64,000 nt of DNA from Symsagittifera roscoffensis (Eukaryota; Xenacoelomorpha; Acoela; Convolutidae): contig NC_087071.1 of the NCBI RefSeq assembly GCF_963678635.1, positions 18,787,613 to 18,851,612 on the forward strand, given 5' to 3'. Position 1 is the stretch's first letter, and each line of letters starts with the position of its first letter. Shown piece by piece: positions 32,927-46,099 of the stretch. The translations under genes were made by a program, and so were the position numbers. The notes beneath the pieces were generated by a model that was not told the DNA's origin, made no database searches, and worked only from the letters and a program-made list of their open reading frames with translations.

Positions 32927-33270
32927 ATGTCACTGAACAAATTAGGAAATAAACAAACAATCGTACTACCTAATTGTAAAATAAATAACGAAACATACGA
33001 TCTTGTAATTACACCGCATAAACAAAGAATCGGATATATTCGCACAAAACGTCAAACAATAAAAAAAAGTTTTAAGCAAGCAAAGACAAATTTCACGAAA
33101 AAGATTTTCAAAGCGTAGAAACGCTGTCTGCGAATCAGAAGTCAGCGGTTTAGATGCACTCTACAAACTAAAAGATACAGTTAAAAAAATCACCCAGTTT
33201 ATGATCAATTATACTTTTCCGATTCAGAAGCTACATCACATTCATCAAAACAAGGAAAAAGAAGAATAAA
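32927..33270 (+). pseudogene. Basic leader ORF upstream of gag
   Basis: ATG at 32927 opens 63 codons (MSLNKLGNKQTIVLPNCKIN, then PHKQRIGYIRTKRQTIKK). A frame change near 33070 continues as KRFSKRRNAVCESEVSGLDA and LYKLKDTVKKITQFMINYTF to a stop near 33270. The protein is very basic. It could be a separate regulatory ORF or the N-terminus of gag after splicing. I recognise no family. Confidence 0.35.
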
Positions 33271-33366
33271 AAAGATATACAAAAATAAACCAGTACGTTT
33301 AATACAGTTGGAACCAACCAATCAGACACATTGAACATTACGCACTGACAGTCATAAAACGAAAAA

Positions 33367-36300
33367 ATGAGTCAAAGCCCAAGTGACAAAAGTCCAGACG
33401 AAGACTCGGTTTTCTCATTTATCATCATTTCGCTCACTGAAGACAGAGGACAAACACAAATTTGTCATAACCTAATCGCTAATATATTTAAACAAGGAAT
33501 TAGCCCATGTAAAGCAGGATTCCCAGAAATAAAAATCAAAAGACAAACTGTCGATCGTTACATAAAAGGAATATGTAACTTAACACAACAAAATGGAATT
33601 TACACCATAGAACTCAGTACAACAAGAAACTTCCATGGCAAATATGTTATCCAAAGTATTTGAATATGTCGATTTAAAATTTTCAAAAGTATTCACAGAA
33701 TACACTAAAAACATACAACATCAAAATTCACAGAGAGCAAATTCAATTTTCACTAACGATGTTTTTGCAATAATATATAATTTTTTATCTATAATAGAAA
33801 AGAAAGAAACCGAAAGCACATCACCGGTTCAAACATCAAGACACACAAATGTAAGAAACGAAATTGCCGCATTCTCAGCATTTTTAAATGCAATCTGTGA
33901 AAATTTTTCAAATAACGAAATTTTAACAAATGTTAAACACGATTTATTAAAAATCTTAGCATGAATTATAATAGACTATTCTACCCACAATATTGATCTA
34001 ATTGCACAAGCCTGAATGGTCTCATACATTTTTTCTGAACATTCCAATAGACATCTCAAGTCAAGCAATCAGTACAATAACGATTCACAAAGATTATATA
34101 AAAGTAATCCCACTAACAAAAGATGCAACACCTTTAAACTATAATTTATTTTTTACCTGATAGACAACAAAATAATAGTTTAAATCCAACTCTTGTGCAA
34201 CAAAAAAACTTAAATGGAACTAGAAATCTTACACAACAAGATATTCAAACACCATCACGTTTCATAAATGAAGAAATAGTTGAAACTATTGTAACAACCA
34301 CACAACAGAGTATTTCACCAATACATTCAAATCTTACAACGCCAAAACCAAAGACTTCAATGTTAACCCAAGCAACATTACAATCTACAGTTAAACCCTC
34401 GGTTGCTCCAAAATATTCAGATATGGATTACAGGACATTTAGACCAATGACGAAATGACCACAAAAACCAAGAATATTTACCAGAAATTTTTTTGCAGAA
34501 CACAATTGTGATTATGTAAATAGATCGCAAACATCTAAAGCTCTTCGTACAAATCAGCCTAATTGTTCATTTTCACAACACACATCAAATTTTGTAAATT
34601 TTAATGATAACCCACGTTTTCCAACAGACCCAAGTGAAAACTATCCATTTTTTCAACAAAATAAAAGTAGTAAAAAACCATACCAATATAAACAAAAAAG
34701 ACCTTACTATACACCTAATTTTCATTCATCAGATGATGACGATTTTCATGACCAAAACCATCAACAAAATTCTCAAAACAAAAGACTCCAGACTTATCAC
34801 GTAAATCAACCAGATAATTTTGAACCATATACACGAGAACAACATGTGCGACAACCTAGATCAAATTACGAACTTCAAAATAATAATTTTTATTCACAAA
34901 ATCCAGCAAATACTGATTATTATTAACCAACGCAAATGCAAAACCAACTGACAAATTTCTCACAAATGCTAAATGCCGCAGAATCACTACAAATGACTAT
35001 GAATCCATACCTAATGGGTGAATCATCAATAACATCAAATAAACCACTAATGGTATTCACAGGCACGGACCCTGAATATTCTGTAGAAGACTATTTAAAT
35101 GCAGTCACAGCAAATTTATTTTTAAATCTCGGACCTGAACCAAGTAGTACACCACTCCATCAAAATTGGATACATAGACGCACAGCGTTAATCCAAACAA
35201 CACTTGATGGCGCAGCTCAGAAATGGTTTTCAGTTCTAACAATAGGTTTAAAAACAAATTGGAAAAGATTTACACAAGAATTTTCAAAAATCTTTGATTC
35301 AAAAAGAAATAAACAACACCAAAGAGTTTTATGCAATGAAATTCGCAGACTACCAAAGGAAACAATTAAACAATTGGCAGTTAGAATTGAAACACTAGTT
35401 CGAAAAGCATATTCACTAAACACTCATGATTATAAAAACACGAAAATGACAGAATTTTTAATTATGACTCTAACAACCCAATTAAGAAAAATTGCTATAA
35501 AAAGAGAGTATCACATCCCTCATCAATTCGAGAACCAGATTTAGACTTCAGAAAACTAGTTGACAAATTAGAACAAGCAGAAATCACAATAAAACTTGAA
35601 GAAACAGAAAATCTTAAACTACAATACATTAATAGAATCAAAACAAATACCACACAAACAAACAACATACACGATTCAGATATAGACATAACTGAAAAAA
35701 TCACTGATATTTTGAACATATATTAGAAAAATCCAAATTTCAAAGGTGAACTATCTCTCAAGAAACGGTGTAATCATTGTCAAAGATACGGACATAGCAT
35801 TGCCAAATGTAGACAAAAACAACAAGATAATCAAAATAAACCACAAAAGTACAAAGAGCCAAACAAATAATTCTACCAATACATGAAAAAGGATCAAAAT
35901 TTACCAATCAAAAGTATACATAGTAATAACAGCTCTGGTAAACCACTCCCAAATAATTCAAATTACTCAAGAAACCAATCACCCAATAACTCTAATTATA
36001 GAGGTAGATCACCAGAACAAAGAAATTCACGAAATTTCTCACAAAACAGATATAGTCGATCAAATAGCCAAAATAACCAGTAAAGAAACAACTATTCACG
36101 ATCGAATTCAAACAGTAGAGAATTTGTTGACACCAGTTCCCATTCAAATTCTAGAAATAGACACTATTCAAACGATAGATCACGTAATTCATCATACAAT
36201 AGAAATAGCAACTACTCGAATAACAGAAATAGAAATTATTCAAATAACAGAAACCAACGTTACCAAAACAATAGATCAAGAAACATTTCCTATGACAGAT

Positions 36301-36690
36301 CTAATTATCAACGAAAAAATAACAATTACTATAATATGCCACGAAACAACTTACAAAATAGGATTCCCAACTATAACAATCGAAGAAATTATTCTCAATC
36401 CCCTTATCGAAACAACAATCGTTACCCCGATTCCCAACACAAATATAGAAGTAACACGCCATAACATCAGCGAAAAATTAATCAGGTACAAATAACTGAA
36501 GAAACAACTTCAGATCCCCCTGGTTTTGACAACACAGAAAGTACCCAACTACAATTAAACCACATTAATTGTGAATCAACAGACAGCGAGAGTGATACAA
36601 ATAACACTATCTCAGTTAATATGATCACAGAAGAAAACGACTACGAACCCAATATATACGAACAACCCTTTAGTTCACACATTTAGTTCA
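33367..36690 (+). pseudogene. gag of Ty3/gypsy element 2
   Basis: The N-terminal part lies in two overlapping frames (33367-33663 and 33635-33964), then an Asn/Gln/Pro-rich linker (34195-34930). The capsid part, open at 34936-35544, contains GTDPEYSVEDYLNAVTANLF, LDGAAQKWFSVLTI and ETIKQLAVRIETLVRKAYSL, the Retrotrans_gag-like helices. A CCHC knuckle, CNHCQRYGHSIAKC, lies at 35771-35812. After it comes a long Asn/Ser/Arg/Tyr-rich tail (YSNDRSRNSSYNRNSNYSNN and similar, 35930-36480), which would bind RNA and be disordered. The frame with Arg/Ser/Asn is the true one here; an Ile/Thr-rich frame over the same bases (36124-36495) is a shadow. Stops at 34456, 34924, 35723, 35867 and 36081 show that it is broken. 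Confidence 0.85.
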
Positions 36691-36707
36691 CGCAGATATG
36701 AATCACT

Positions 36708-37260
36708 AGACGAACAGTCACGACGAATAACTCAATTTGTTATTGGAAATCAACAATAGGAATTTAATAGATTATTCTATGGTTTTTACATAGGACCAGC
36801 AGCTTTTTCAGCTTTTATGAGTAAACGTTTTGGACCACTTATACTCAAAAAACATGCAATCACATACTTAGATGATGTTTTCATGCAATCACAAACGAAA
36901 GACGAAATGTTTACAATTTTAGAACAATATCATCAAATACTTAAAAATGAAAACTTGAAAGCAGCTCCAGACAAATCACATTTTTGCTTAACACGCTTAA
37001 AACTTCTTGGCCACATTATCGAAAGTACTACTATAACTCCATTGAAATCACGAATACACGCGATTCAGAAACGAAAAACAATAACGACAACCCTGGTATT
37101 GACAACACAGAAAGTACCCAACTACAATTAAACCACAATAATTGTGAATCAACAGACAGCGAGAGTGATACAAATAACACTATCTCAGTTAATATGATCA
37201 CAGAAGAAAACGACTACGAACCCAATATATACAAACTACCCTTTAGTTCACACATTTACG
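36708..37260 (+). repeat. Displaced RT fragment plus duplicated gag tail
   Basis: Bases 36708-37072 repeat the RT segment at 38875-39239 (including YLDDVFMQSQTKDEM) with few changes. Directly after it, 37087-37240 repeats the acidic gag tail of 36520-36675 (STQLQLNH, CESTDSESDTNNTISVNM). The resulting order is gag tail, RT piece, gag tail again, protease. Confidence 0.88.
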
Positions 37261-37379
37261 AAAATCAATCGGAACTTCTTCAAGACTACTATACTAGACC
37301 CATAAGAAACGATGTATCAAATTAACAGAATGTAAACGAAATAAGTACAGGTGTCAATAACGAAAAACAACGCTGATGT

Positions 37380-37775
37380 TTAAATCACATTTACCAAAAT
37401 ATACAAAAAAAACAGCCAAGAGAAAAAATTTGGACAATCTCATTTCTCTTAGAAAGCCCAAAAAGTAAAGAATTTCAACCACCCGATGTTGAAATTGACT
37501 TTTTAATTGATTCAGGAGCAAAATCAAATATTATTAACATCCCTACTTGGAATGGAATCAAATTGTTACACCCAATCCTAACACCTATAAAAACCGCCAG
37601 TAAATTGGCAACATCACAAGGATCAACATTAGTAAATTACGGAAAAATCCAACTTTTCCTTGTTCCCAATAGAACAAGGGAACAGAATAAAATACTAAAC
37701 AAACCATTTAAACAAACATTTCACATTACAGACATAAAATACAATATCATTGGCATACCATTTATAACTAAGTAG
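37380..37775 (+). pseudogene. Retroelement aspartic protease, element 2
   Basis: The frame contains KEFQPPDVEIDFLIDSGAKS followed by NIINIPTWN; DSGA (about 37512-37523) is the catalytic D-S/T-G triplet of retropepsins. The flap region is SKLATSQGSTLVNYGKIQLF, and the C-terminal ITDIKYNIIGIPFITK matches the 'iiGxdf' strand of the family. Cleavage of the gag-pol precursor is the expected role. It is open from 37563 to 37775; the 5' part is in the same frame after stops near 37325 and 37375. It follows the duplicated gag tail. Confidence 0.8.
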
Positions 37776-38397
37776 ATTCCCACAATAAACATTTTAAATA
37801 GCAAACTTCATATAAAAGATAAATACACAAGAACAAAAAACCCATCCTTAACATTGTTTCAAAGATTAAGCAAACAACCACCATTTTTCTCCAAATTTTA
37901 TCCTTTTTACAATCAGGAACGAAAATACCTGAAACCACTATCAGGAAATGTATATAATTTTTCAATCAAACAAGTCCACCAGTGCGATAGGAACCAAAAA
38001 CAAACAACATCTCTTCATGACAGACCTTGAATTTAAACCAATCCTTAAATTTTTTAGAATCACAATCTCATCCATAAAATACATGAAACATTCAAATTCA
38101 GATATTATTTCATTACACGTTTATAACAATTCACCATACCAGATAACACTACCCTTAGGACTCTTAGGATACTGTCAAACAAATGCTACAACTTCACCCA
38201 CAACTGAAGTAGCATATCGAGTCAATAATATATTACAATTACTAGACATGTCAACCCACAATTCTTGAAGAAGAATTATCAATAAACAAAATAATAAGCA
38301 ACAAAAAAGAAACACTGACTACTTCACAAAAACACCATATTTTAAACCAACATTTAAAGAATCACATTATACAGAAGAACATCAAAAGTTTCAAACA
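37776..38397 (+). pseudogene. Protease-RT linker of element 2
   Basis: The linker is readable with frame changes and contains IISLHVYNNSPYQITLPLGL then LGYCQTNATTSPT (38107-38200), a dUTPase-like or retropepsin-adjacent beta-rich block sometimes found between PR and RT. It has no catalytic motif that I can name. Confidence 0.5.
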
Positions 38398-39306
38398 ATG
38401 TTTAATTTTCAAAATTCCCAAATAACACAAAAAGAATTCGATAAATTAGCCGAACTGTTATTAAAACTCCCTACAGTTTATGCAGCATCCAAATTCGATG
38501 TTGGCAAAAATAGTTCACCACTACATTTACCTTTAAAAACTGATGCAGTTTTCAAAAAACAACGTGCAAGTAAAGTACCGATACACTTACAAGATAAAGT
38601 AAACAGACTACTTGACATTTTAGAACAATATGAAATTATATCACCAGTAAACAAAAAGGAACAACCAAAAGGTAACTCCTTTATCAACCCAGTTATCATC
38701 TTAGCTAAAGGGAAATCACTAAAAATCGTTCTAGATGCTAGATACCTCAATTTACTAATTGACGAAACTAAATGTAATTGGCCCATTGAACCTATTCAAG
38801 TAATTCTAACCAAAATAAATGGTAAATACTTCACAACCGCAGAAATGAATAGTGCATACAATCAAATGCCACTAGACGAACAGTCACGACGACTAACTCA
38901 ATTTGTTATTGGAAATCAACAATAGGAATTTAATAGATTATTCTATGGTTTTTACAAATGACCAGCAGCTTTTTCAGCTTTTATGAGTAAAAGTTTTAGA
39001 CCACTTATACTCAAAAAACATGCAATCACATACTTAGATGATGTTTTCATGCAATCACAAACGAAAGACGAAATGTTTACAATTTTAGAACAAAATCATC
39101 AAATACTCAAAAATGAAAACATGAAAGCAGCTCCAGACAAATCACATTTTTGCTTAACACGCGTAAAATTTCTTGGCCACATTATCGAAAGTACTACTAT
39201 AACTCCATTGAAATCACAAATACACGCGATTCAGAAACTTCAACCACCCACAAATAAAAAGAAAATCTGTATGCAAAATGCAATTAAACTTAAGACCTTT
39301 CTATAA
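38398..39306 (+). pseudogene. Reverse transcriptase, element 2
   Basis: The open frame 38398-38925 covers fingers and palm: VPIHLQDKVNRLLDILEQYE, NPVIILAKGKSLKIVLDARY with the LDAR box, and KINGKYFTTAEMNSAYNQMP. A TAG at 38923 and a frame slip follow. The frame then resumes at 38983 with AITYLDDVFMQSQTKDEMF carrying the catalytic YLDD, then KAAPDKSHFCLTRVKFLGHI and the thumb/connection start. All RT boxes are present in order, so decay is recent. The AEMNS block holds the first catalytic position: family members have D in A(D/E)MNSAY, and here Glu replaces Asp. Confidence 0.88.
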
Positions 39307-39960
39307 CATCTTTAGACAATAAAATATCTTCGAATGGACCACCGAACATCAAACAAGATTCAAAGAAATAAAAAAATTGTTAACAGAACAGATATCAAAA
39401 ACAATCCCTGACCCGAATCAACCATTTTATGCAAAGTGTGATGCTTCAAACTTTGGCATCGGCGCAGCATTACTACAATCACACAGTGGAACAAACAAAA
39501 TGAATCTTATATCGGCAAATTCTCGCTTATTTACACAAGCTGAACTACGACTCTCTACTCTCATGAGATAATGCACAGCTATAATATACACATTTACCGA
39601 AAATGATATTCTTATACTTAGATCTAAACATCCAACATTTCTATTTACAGATCATAAACCCATAATAATTCTCTTAACACAGAAATCAAACCCAAACCAT
39701 AGAGTTTATAGATTTCATTTAATTTTAATGAAATTCCCAAACCTACATATAGCTTGGACAGCAGGAAAAAGCGTTGCACTACCAGATACATTAAGTAGAA
39801 AAAACACACCACCTGAACTATTTACACGAAAAACTACAGTTGAAATACCACAAAATATTAAATTCTATGTTGCAAAAAATGAAACATCACCCAGATTGGA
39901 ATGAAAATATGCAGTAAAAAGTGATATAGATAAGTCACAAATAAATAACCTACAACATTT
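39307..39960 (+). pseudogene. RNase H, element 2
   Basis: The block PFYAKCDASNFGIGAALLQS (about 39427-39485) carries the first catalytic Asp. It is followed by SANSRLFTQAELRLSTLMR with the catalytic Glu in QAELRLST, and FTDHKPI (about 39645) with the TDHKP Asp. The final WTAGKSVALPDTLSRK leads into the integrase linker. Stops near 39572 and 39902 interrupt it. Confidence 0.83.
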
Positions 39961-40112
39961 CCCACTCTAATTAGATTGTCGAAATAACCACAATGAGGTA
40001 GATGTATTAGAAACATCCACATTCAAACCACTTCCTTATTCACATTGGATAAAAAATAACACGCAACAAAAAACAATCAAACAACAACCACACAAAAAAA
40101 GACACCTTTCCA

Positions 40113-41960
40113 TTGATAGAAGGAGAAAATTTAACTAATGAAATAATATTATCAGGATCACCAATAAATAATTCAAAATACACGATAAATCAAGTTTTTG
40201 ATCTTCATGACCCACTCGACACAATTCTTCTATCAAAAATAGAAGTTGAAAATATTTTTTTACCACCAACAGAAAAAATTACACTACAGTTCTTACAGAA
40301 TTATCAAAACTTTGATCGCGTAATTCACCAATTCAAATCATGGCACAAATATAAAACAAAACCAACAAAAGCTGATACAACAATTTTAGGAAATAAAACA
40401 CTCCTCCAATACTTTAGAAACTACAATAATACAACTATTAATGAAACCACAGAACTTTTAGAATATCAGACACCTGATTTTGAAGTACCCTGTCTCCCCC
40501 TTAGCATGCTGCTAATAGCATTTGACGTATCTCATACGCAACATACAGAAGGACACTCAGGATCAGAAAAGACATTTTCAAATTTTACACAAAATTTTTA
40601 CTTCCCAAATGCACCAATATTTGGATTAAAATATTATGCAACGATTGCAACATATGTCAGTTAAATAAACCTTATCCAAATCAAAAACAAATAGCAACAA
40701 AACAAGATTTCAAAGGAAAAAGTCTAAATTTCAATCATAGAATTTCATTCGACACAAAAGGACCAATTTCATTATCTTCCGAAGGAAATTCTTATATTAT
40801 GGTAATTGTTGATGCATTTACACACTACGTAGCAATCAACCCAGTACCACATTGTAATGCTTACTACGCATACAAAACACTTTACGAACATTGGATAGCA
40901 AATTTTGGACTACCACAAAAACTATTCACCGATAACGGCACAGAATTCATTAAAAACGAAATCATCACAATATGCCACCTATATAATATCAAACATAAAC
41001 CAAGTACATCTCATGCACCTTGGACAAAAGGATTAGTCGAAGGTATGAACTGTTCACTACAAGAATACCTCAGATGCATCATTAATGGTAATGATACACG
41101 ATGTACTGAAAGGTCAACAGATGTAAAATTATTCCCATTGTCCCATAATTCACAAATTACAACAACTTTAGGAATGTCACCATACGAAATGGTTTTTATT
41201 CAAAAGCCACGAAAACCAATCATGTATACAGCAAACGCTCATAAAAATGCACAAGGTTATTGTCAACCCAACAAGGGTTCAATTATTATAACCTACCGTT
41301 ACACATACATGATGAAGAACCCTTTCATCATCCACAAAATTCTAAATTAGCTTCCGGTACACATAACGAATGATTTTTAAAAAGAGATAAAAAACACAAT
41401 AAAACCTACAAAAAAGTAACAGAAAATTGTGACAAGGCAAAATATAAATAACCAAATTATTTCACGCTTCATGCCAGCCACACACTTAAAAATTGGAACA
41501 TTTGTTTTAATACCTAATTTTAATACACAAAAAGGAATATCCGAAAAATAACAACCACTTCGAAAAGGACCATGCCAAATAAATGATAAACCTACTGAAG
41601 TAACCTACAAACTTACTGACTCCAGCAAGAAGGAAATCATACAACACCGTAACAACCTTTTAGTTTATTATCCAAACGAATACGCACTTCGCGAATTAAA
41701 TCAATTATATTCTTTCACAGGTTTACACATAACTCAAAATAACTCACAAATAGAAAAACAATTCAACAGCAAAATAAAGACCCTCAGAGATCAAACACAC
41801 CAGAACCAAAAATACCTCGAGAAGAAAGAAAAAAAGAAAATTAACAGAAAAATTTTTACCACAGGATCAAAAACAAAAATCCAAACATAGAGAATTATCA
41901 CGTTTTAGAAGTCAACCACGAAAAAACTATGAAACATTCATCCCACAATCTAAAAATTAA
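40113..41960 (+). pseudogene. Integrase, element 2
   Basis: The zinc module has H in DVSHTQHTEGHSGSEKT (about 40525-40575). The Cys pair reads CNDCNICQLNK in the next frame (about 40640-40670) after a one-base slip. The core starts ISFDTKGPISL with the first Asp (about 40750). The second Asp lies in LFTDNGTEFIKNEIIT (about 40924), and the Glu in WTKGLVEGMNCSLQEYL (about 41020). The C-terminal part after 41470 has LKIGTFVLIPNFNTQKG and LRKGPCQINDKPTEVTYKL, a GPY/F-like module. The DD35E triad is therefore complete at sequence level, though the frame is broken near 40665, 41290 and later. Confidence 0.86.
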
Positions 41961-42825
41961 AGAAAGTTGCATTTCAGAAAAAATCAAGATTAAAGATTAA
42001 GGTAACTATTCTTTTAAATCACTTAACACCTTCACATTTCTGTAAAAAAAACATGCTGATAATAACATCAATCAGTTCTAGTTCAGATTCAACCAAAAGA
42101 AATTGTTCAAATTGTCACCTTTCTATCTCTAACACAAATTTATTTAGCCGGTAAATTTAACCTCCAGGCATATTATAACTATAACTTTACATCCTCTAGG
42201 TCAAAAAGAGGCAACTTGCTAAAACTTGACAACTAAAATAAACACTAATTTAATATTATAACCCTCCCCTATCAGATTTTTCCAAAAAATCAACAATATT
42301 TTCCCAATTCAGACCTCAAAAGTCCCCCAACCAAAAATGGCAGATTAGTCTAAAGTAAAAAAGACCCATGATCAGTTGGCCTAAGGTACAAATATTTTAA
42401 AGTTACCCCCATTTGTTCAACAAATGAAAACAATACTATGAAGACCTCCCGAACACCAATAAAATAGCCCTCAACAATGTTTCACGAAACTCAACGCACT
42501 TGTCAAAAAATCAATAAATAATCCGACCACCCTTGAATTTCGTCTCAAAACTTTAAAAAATATTTGACGAACAAATCACTTCGTAAATGCTTCTTTCCAT
42601 AACAAATGATCAAATAAAACAAAAACTTCTAAACCTCTTCACAAAATTTTTCAATCTATTTCAATTTTTGATATACTTTTTCATTGAAACTTTTTAATTC
42701 ATAATATTAATTTCTATATTTTTTGCAATATTTTTAAATTTTTTTATTCCCTATTGGACATTTACCTCCAACTCTCCCAAATCCTTGACCACATCTACAG
42801 GTACGAATACGTACAATCTATCTAA
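41961..42825 (+). other. Spacer between pol and envelope-like gene, element 2
   Basis: About 860 bp contain stops in every frame. If the envelope-like gene is made from a spliced RNA, its acceptor should lie here. There is an AT-rich tract with TTTTTTAATT-type pyrimidine runs near 42660-42740, followed by CTACAG at 42795-42800, a possible acceptor 26 bp before the ATG. Confidence 0.4.
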
Positions 42826-45800
42826 ATGATACGAACTATTTTCAGTCGAACAGATATTTTTCTTTTATACATAATTTTTCTCACATTTTTAATCTCCCTC
42901 ATCATGACAGTATGCAGATGTATAAAAAAAGCAATAGTCACCTTTGCCCTAGCAACCATCCGCTTGATACTCTTCATTGAAGAATATTATAATAAACACA
43001 AACTTTTCAGAAAAAAATAAAATTCATAATTTTTCCAAACCTGCTAATCAACCACCACCAAAACCAGCCCCCACCAACCACATCCCCAGAAAGCCTAATA
43101 ACACCTACAACTACAAATAATCCTCAAACATCAACACGCATTTCTTTTCAAGACAATCCATATACTTTTGAGGAACGACACGCACGCTTATCAGAACCAC
43201 TAGAACCAGTTCATCGACAAGCATCTTTAAGTGAACCAACAAATAACTTATACACCACCCTGCAACAAGGTCTCAATCGAGTTAGACATAACAGCCAAAA
43301 TCAAAATACACCTGATATACATAGACAAATTATACACCCGCGAAGAAAAAGAAGTTTTCAAACCCCCAGAGTTCATTTTAATATACCTCAATCACCAACA
43401 CCAATTACCTCAGAACTTTCAAGCAGTACACTACCAGAAACTCCCAACCTTCTTTCACAACAAAGCATCTCAAATATACCCTCAGACTACCTAGGTTCAA
43501 CCCCCACAGCACAACAAATCCGAGAGAATTCTTTTAATCCCCCAGACACCACAGAAAGAGCACCATACTGGACAACACCTTCATATACACAAGGTGAACC
43601 GAATATAGTAAATGAACCAATAGATATTTATTCTGATACAACACTATCATCAATGCCAGAAACACTCTCAATTCCGTCAACACCATCAATAAGTCAAGTT
43701 TCACCAACACTTTTCCCCTTAAATTTTCCAAACAACCTCGACGCTAGATACCGAGAACAATCATCGTCAAATATCCCTTACGATTAGATTGGAATACTTT
43801 CGTAGCACCTCCCCGACTATTTGGACAACATCAAGAAAGTAACCGATTAACAGGTTATTTGGACAACAACATTAACAGGATAAAAGTTTACAGCAACATT
43901 TTCCGAAAAGAAAGTACATTGCTCACAAGTCTCAAACGGAAATAAAAACCGACAAGACCACGATTCTTTCAATCAGAGTAATATAGAAAGATTACTACAT
44001 CTTTACCCTCAAGATTGTAAGAAAGAACTTAGACGGTTAAACTTAACACAAAACGATGAAACAAATAGAAAACTTAAATTAAAATTTTCAAGTTTTCCCA
44101 GACTCAGCACATCAAGCAGAACTTGAAAAATACCAAGGTCACATTAGACTAGACAGAAATTTCCCCTTTCATGGAACACACGGAAGACTAACATACGATC
44201 TCCATGATAAACACTGGATACCACACATAGGTATCAATGATCCCTCAAATTGCAAAGCAGATACAAAAAATAAAGGATATCAAGAAATAATGTTTTTTGA
44301 TTGGAAAATACACCTTGAAAAATTACAACTAACACGAGATTTAAAAGACGACACAACCCTCTACCAAGACATTAGACTCCCTTGCAAAAATGACCAAGGA
44401 TATTGCGATCCTACAACACGCACAAAAGCAACCATAGTATGGTTTCCTGAAGAAACCTGCACAATTTTCCAAGTTGCAAAAATACACGCTAGAATGATTC
44501 AATTTCACCAAAATTTTATATTGAATCAATCCCATTTGAAAAAATCAACCAAATTGAAAGACTAAGTACTAATTTTAGAAACATCCATAATATCGAAAAT
44601 AAATTGACACGTTTTCAAATACTTCACGAAACAGAATTTGCATGTAATTACAAAAACCCACTCTACAAAACACAATACTCCGAAATACTTGTTGAATACG
44701 ACAAAGGTTTTGACATGACCACCGAAAAAATAAATTGTCCCCTATGCCAAACATCACCTAATAAACGAAGATACATCATACATCCCAATGAACCTCCGCA
44801 AAAACACAGGAAATCCTGGTGGAAGACTAGAACCATACGACAGTGAAAGCACACATTTACTACAACTATCATTAATGAACAATACCTTTTTTGGCGCAAT
44901 ACATTATGATATTCACTTAGATTTGAAATTGGTAGAGTTTTCCAAGAAATGTCACTTTCCGAATTATAAACACTCCATCAACTATGCGAATTAGAAATAA
45001 CACAAATTCTACATTCACTCGCACTAGCAGTACTCAAAATACCATACGCAGAATATTTGTTATCCGGAAATAGATAAAATTTCCCTGACTATGAAGGAAA
45101 CATTTTATGGCTTTATAATTGCACTAAAAAATATCACCACTATATGTTTTCGAAGACAAATGTTGTTACAAAAGAATCCCCATATTCTACAAAAATAAAG
45201 TACATTTTGTTGATACATTTTCAAGACGAACATATTTTTGGGATACCGCAGTCCCATTTGGATCAGAAAATAGCCACAACGTCGTACAACTGAACCCTGA
45301 CGAAGATAAATACTATCTACTTACACCAAGCCCTACACTCATGCAGCCACTAAAAAAAATTTCACCAGAAAGCATTCGAGATATCGCTCGCAACCCAAAT
45401 ATCGATTTACAATCAATAGGTATATATTCTAAATCCGATATACAACATCACATAAGAACACAACAGTTTCAAGAACTACTAACACAAATGGACACTATAC
45501 AACGACAATCAATAGACAAAATTTACGAAAACTTGCAGAAACAGCAGGATTTTCAGATATTTACGCACAAGATTACAGCGGAGACTTTGAAGACATCAAA
45601 GATTACATATATTAAATCGGTGAAAAATTTCGACCACAAGATATATCATCAATTAATAATTTTAGTTCTGTAAATTTGAAAAACAAAGTCTTAGCTTTTC
45701 TAGGATAGCCATATTACATCTTAGAAAGATTGACTATCTTATACGCAATGTTTAATTTTATTGGATTTATTTTTTCATTATTAAAAGGAATCTATAGCAC

Positions 45801-46047
45801 ATGCGCAATACATACACAAGTAAACAGACCAGCCAGCTTAGCACGGATATTATTTGCGGGAGTTTTTGGAATATTTTCATCATCAATAAAAAAAATCCTC
45901 CTAGATGCACAAATTAAAGAATACAATACAAAACTATCAACAAATCCTAACACATACAATGACTCAAATAATACTACAAACCCATTACCTACGGCACCCC
46001 ATTTGCCAAATAATCATCCATTATCTTTAGTCTCCCGAAATTTTTGA
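42826..46047 (+). pseudogene. Envelope-like glycoprotein gene of element 2
   Basis: The first 64 codons have a long hydrophobic segment (about residues 11-29, IFLLYIIFLTFLISLIMTV) followed by CRCIKK, a signal-anchor-like start. One base of frame change leads into an open stretch rich in Pro, Ser and Thr (about 42990-43787), with PRRKRSF near 43340. The ectodomain is represented by YPLRLDWNTFVAPP (about 43780), PFHGTHGR, then an open block 44290-44565 with Cys in RLPCKNDQGYCDPTTRTKAT and ETCTIFQVAKIHARMI. Next are 44604-44846 and 45341-45673. A C-terminal segment (45748-45800, MFNFIGFIFSLLKGIY) may be a membrane anchor. This architecture fits envelope proteins of invertebrate gypsy-type elements. 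Multiple frameshifts (for example 43787 and about 44100) make it non-functional. Confidence 0.65.
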
Positions 46048-46099
46048 AACTTAGCAATCACAAACCCCCTAAATTTAAGACCCAGCCACATACAGCCCC

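Noticed and set aside
36124-36495. A 123-codon Ile/Thr-rich frame in gag.
   Set aside because: The frame encoding the Asn/Ser/Arg/Tyr-rich gag tail over the same bases continues the zinc knuckle frame; the Ile/Thr frame is its shadow.
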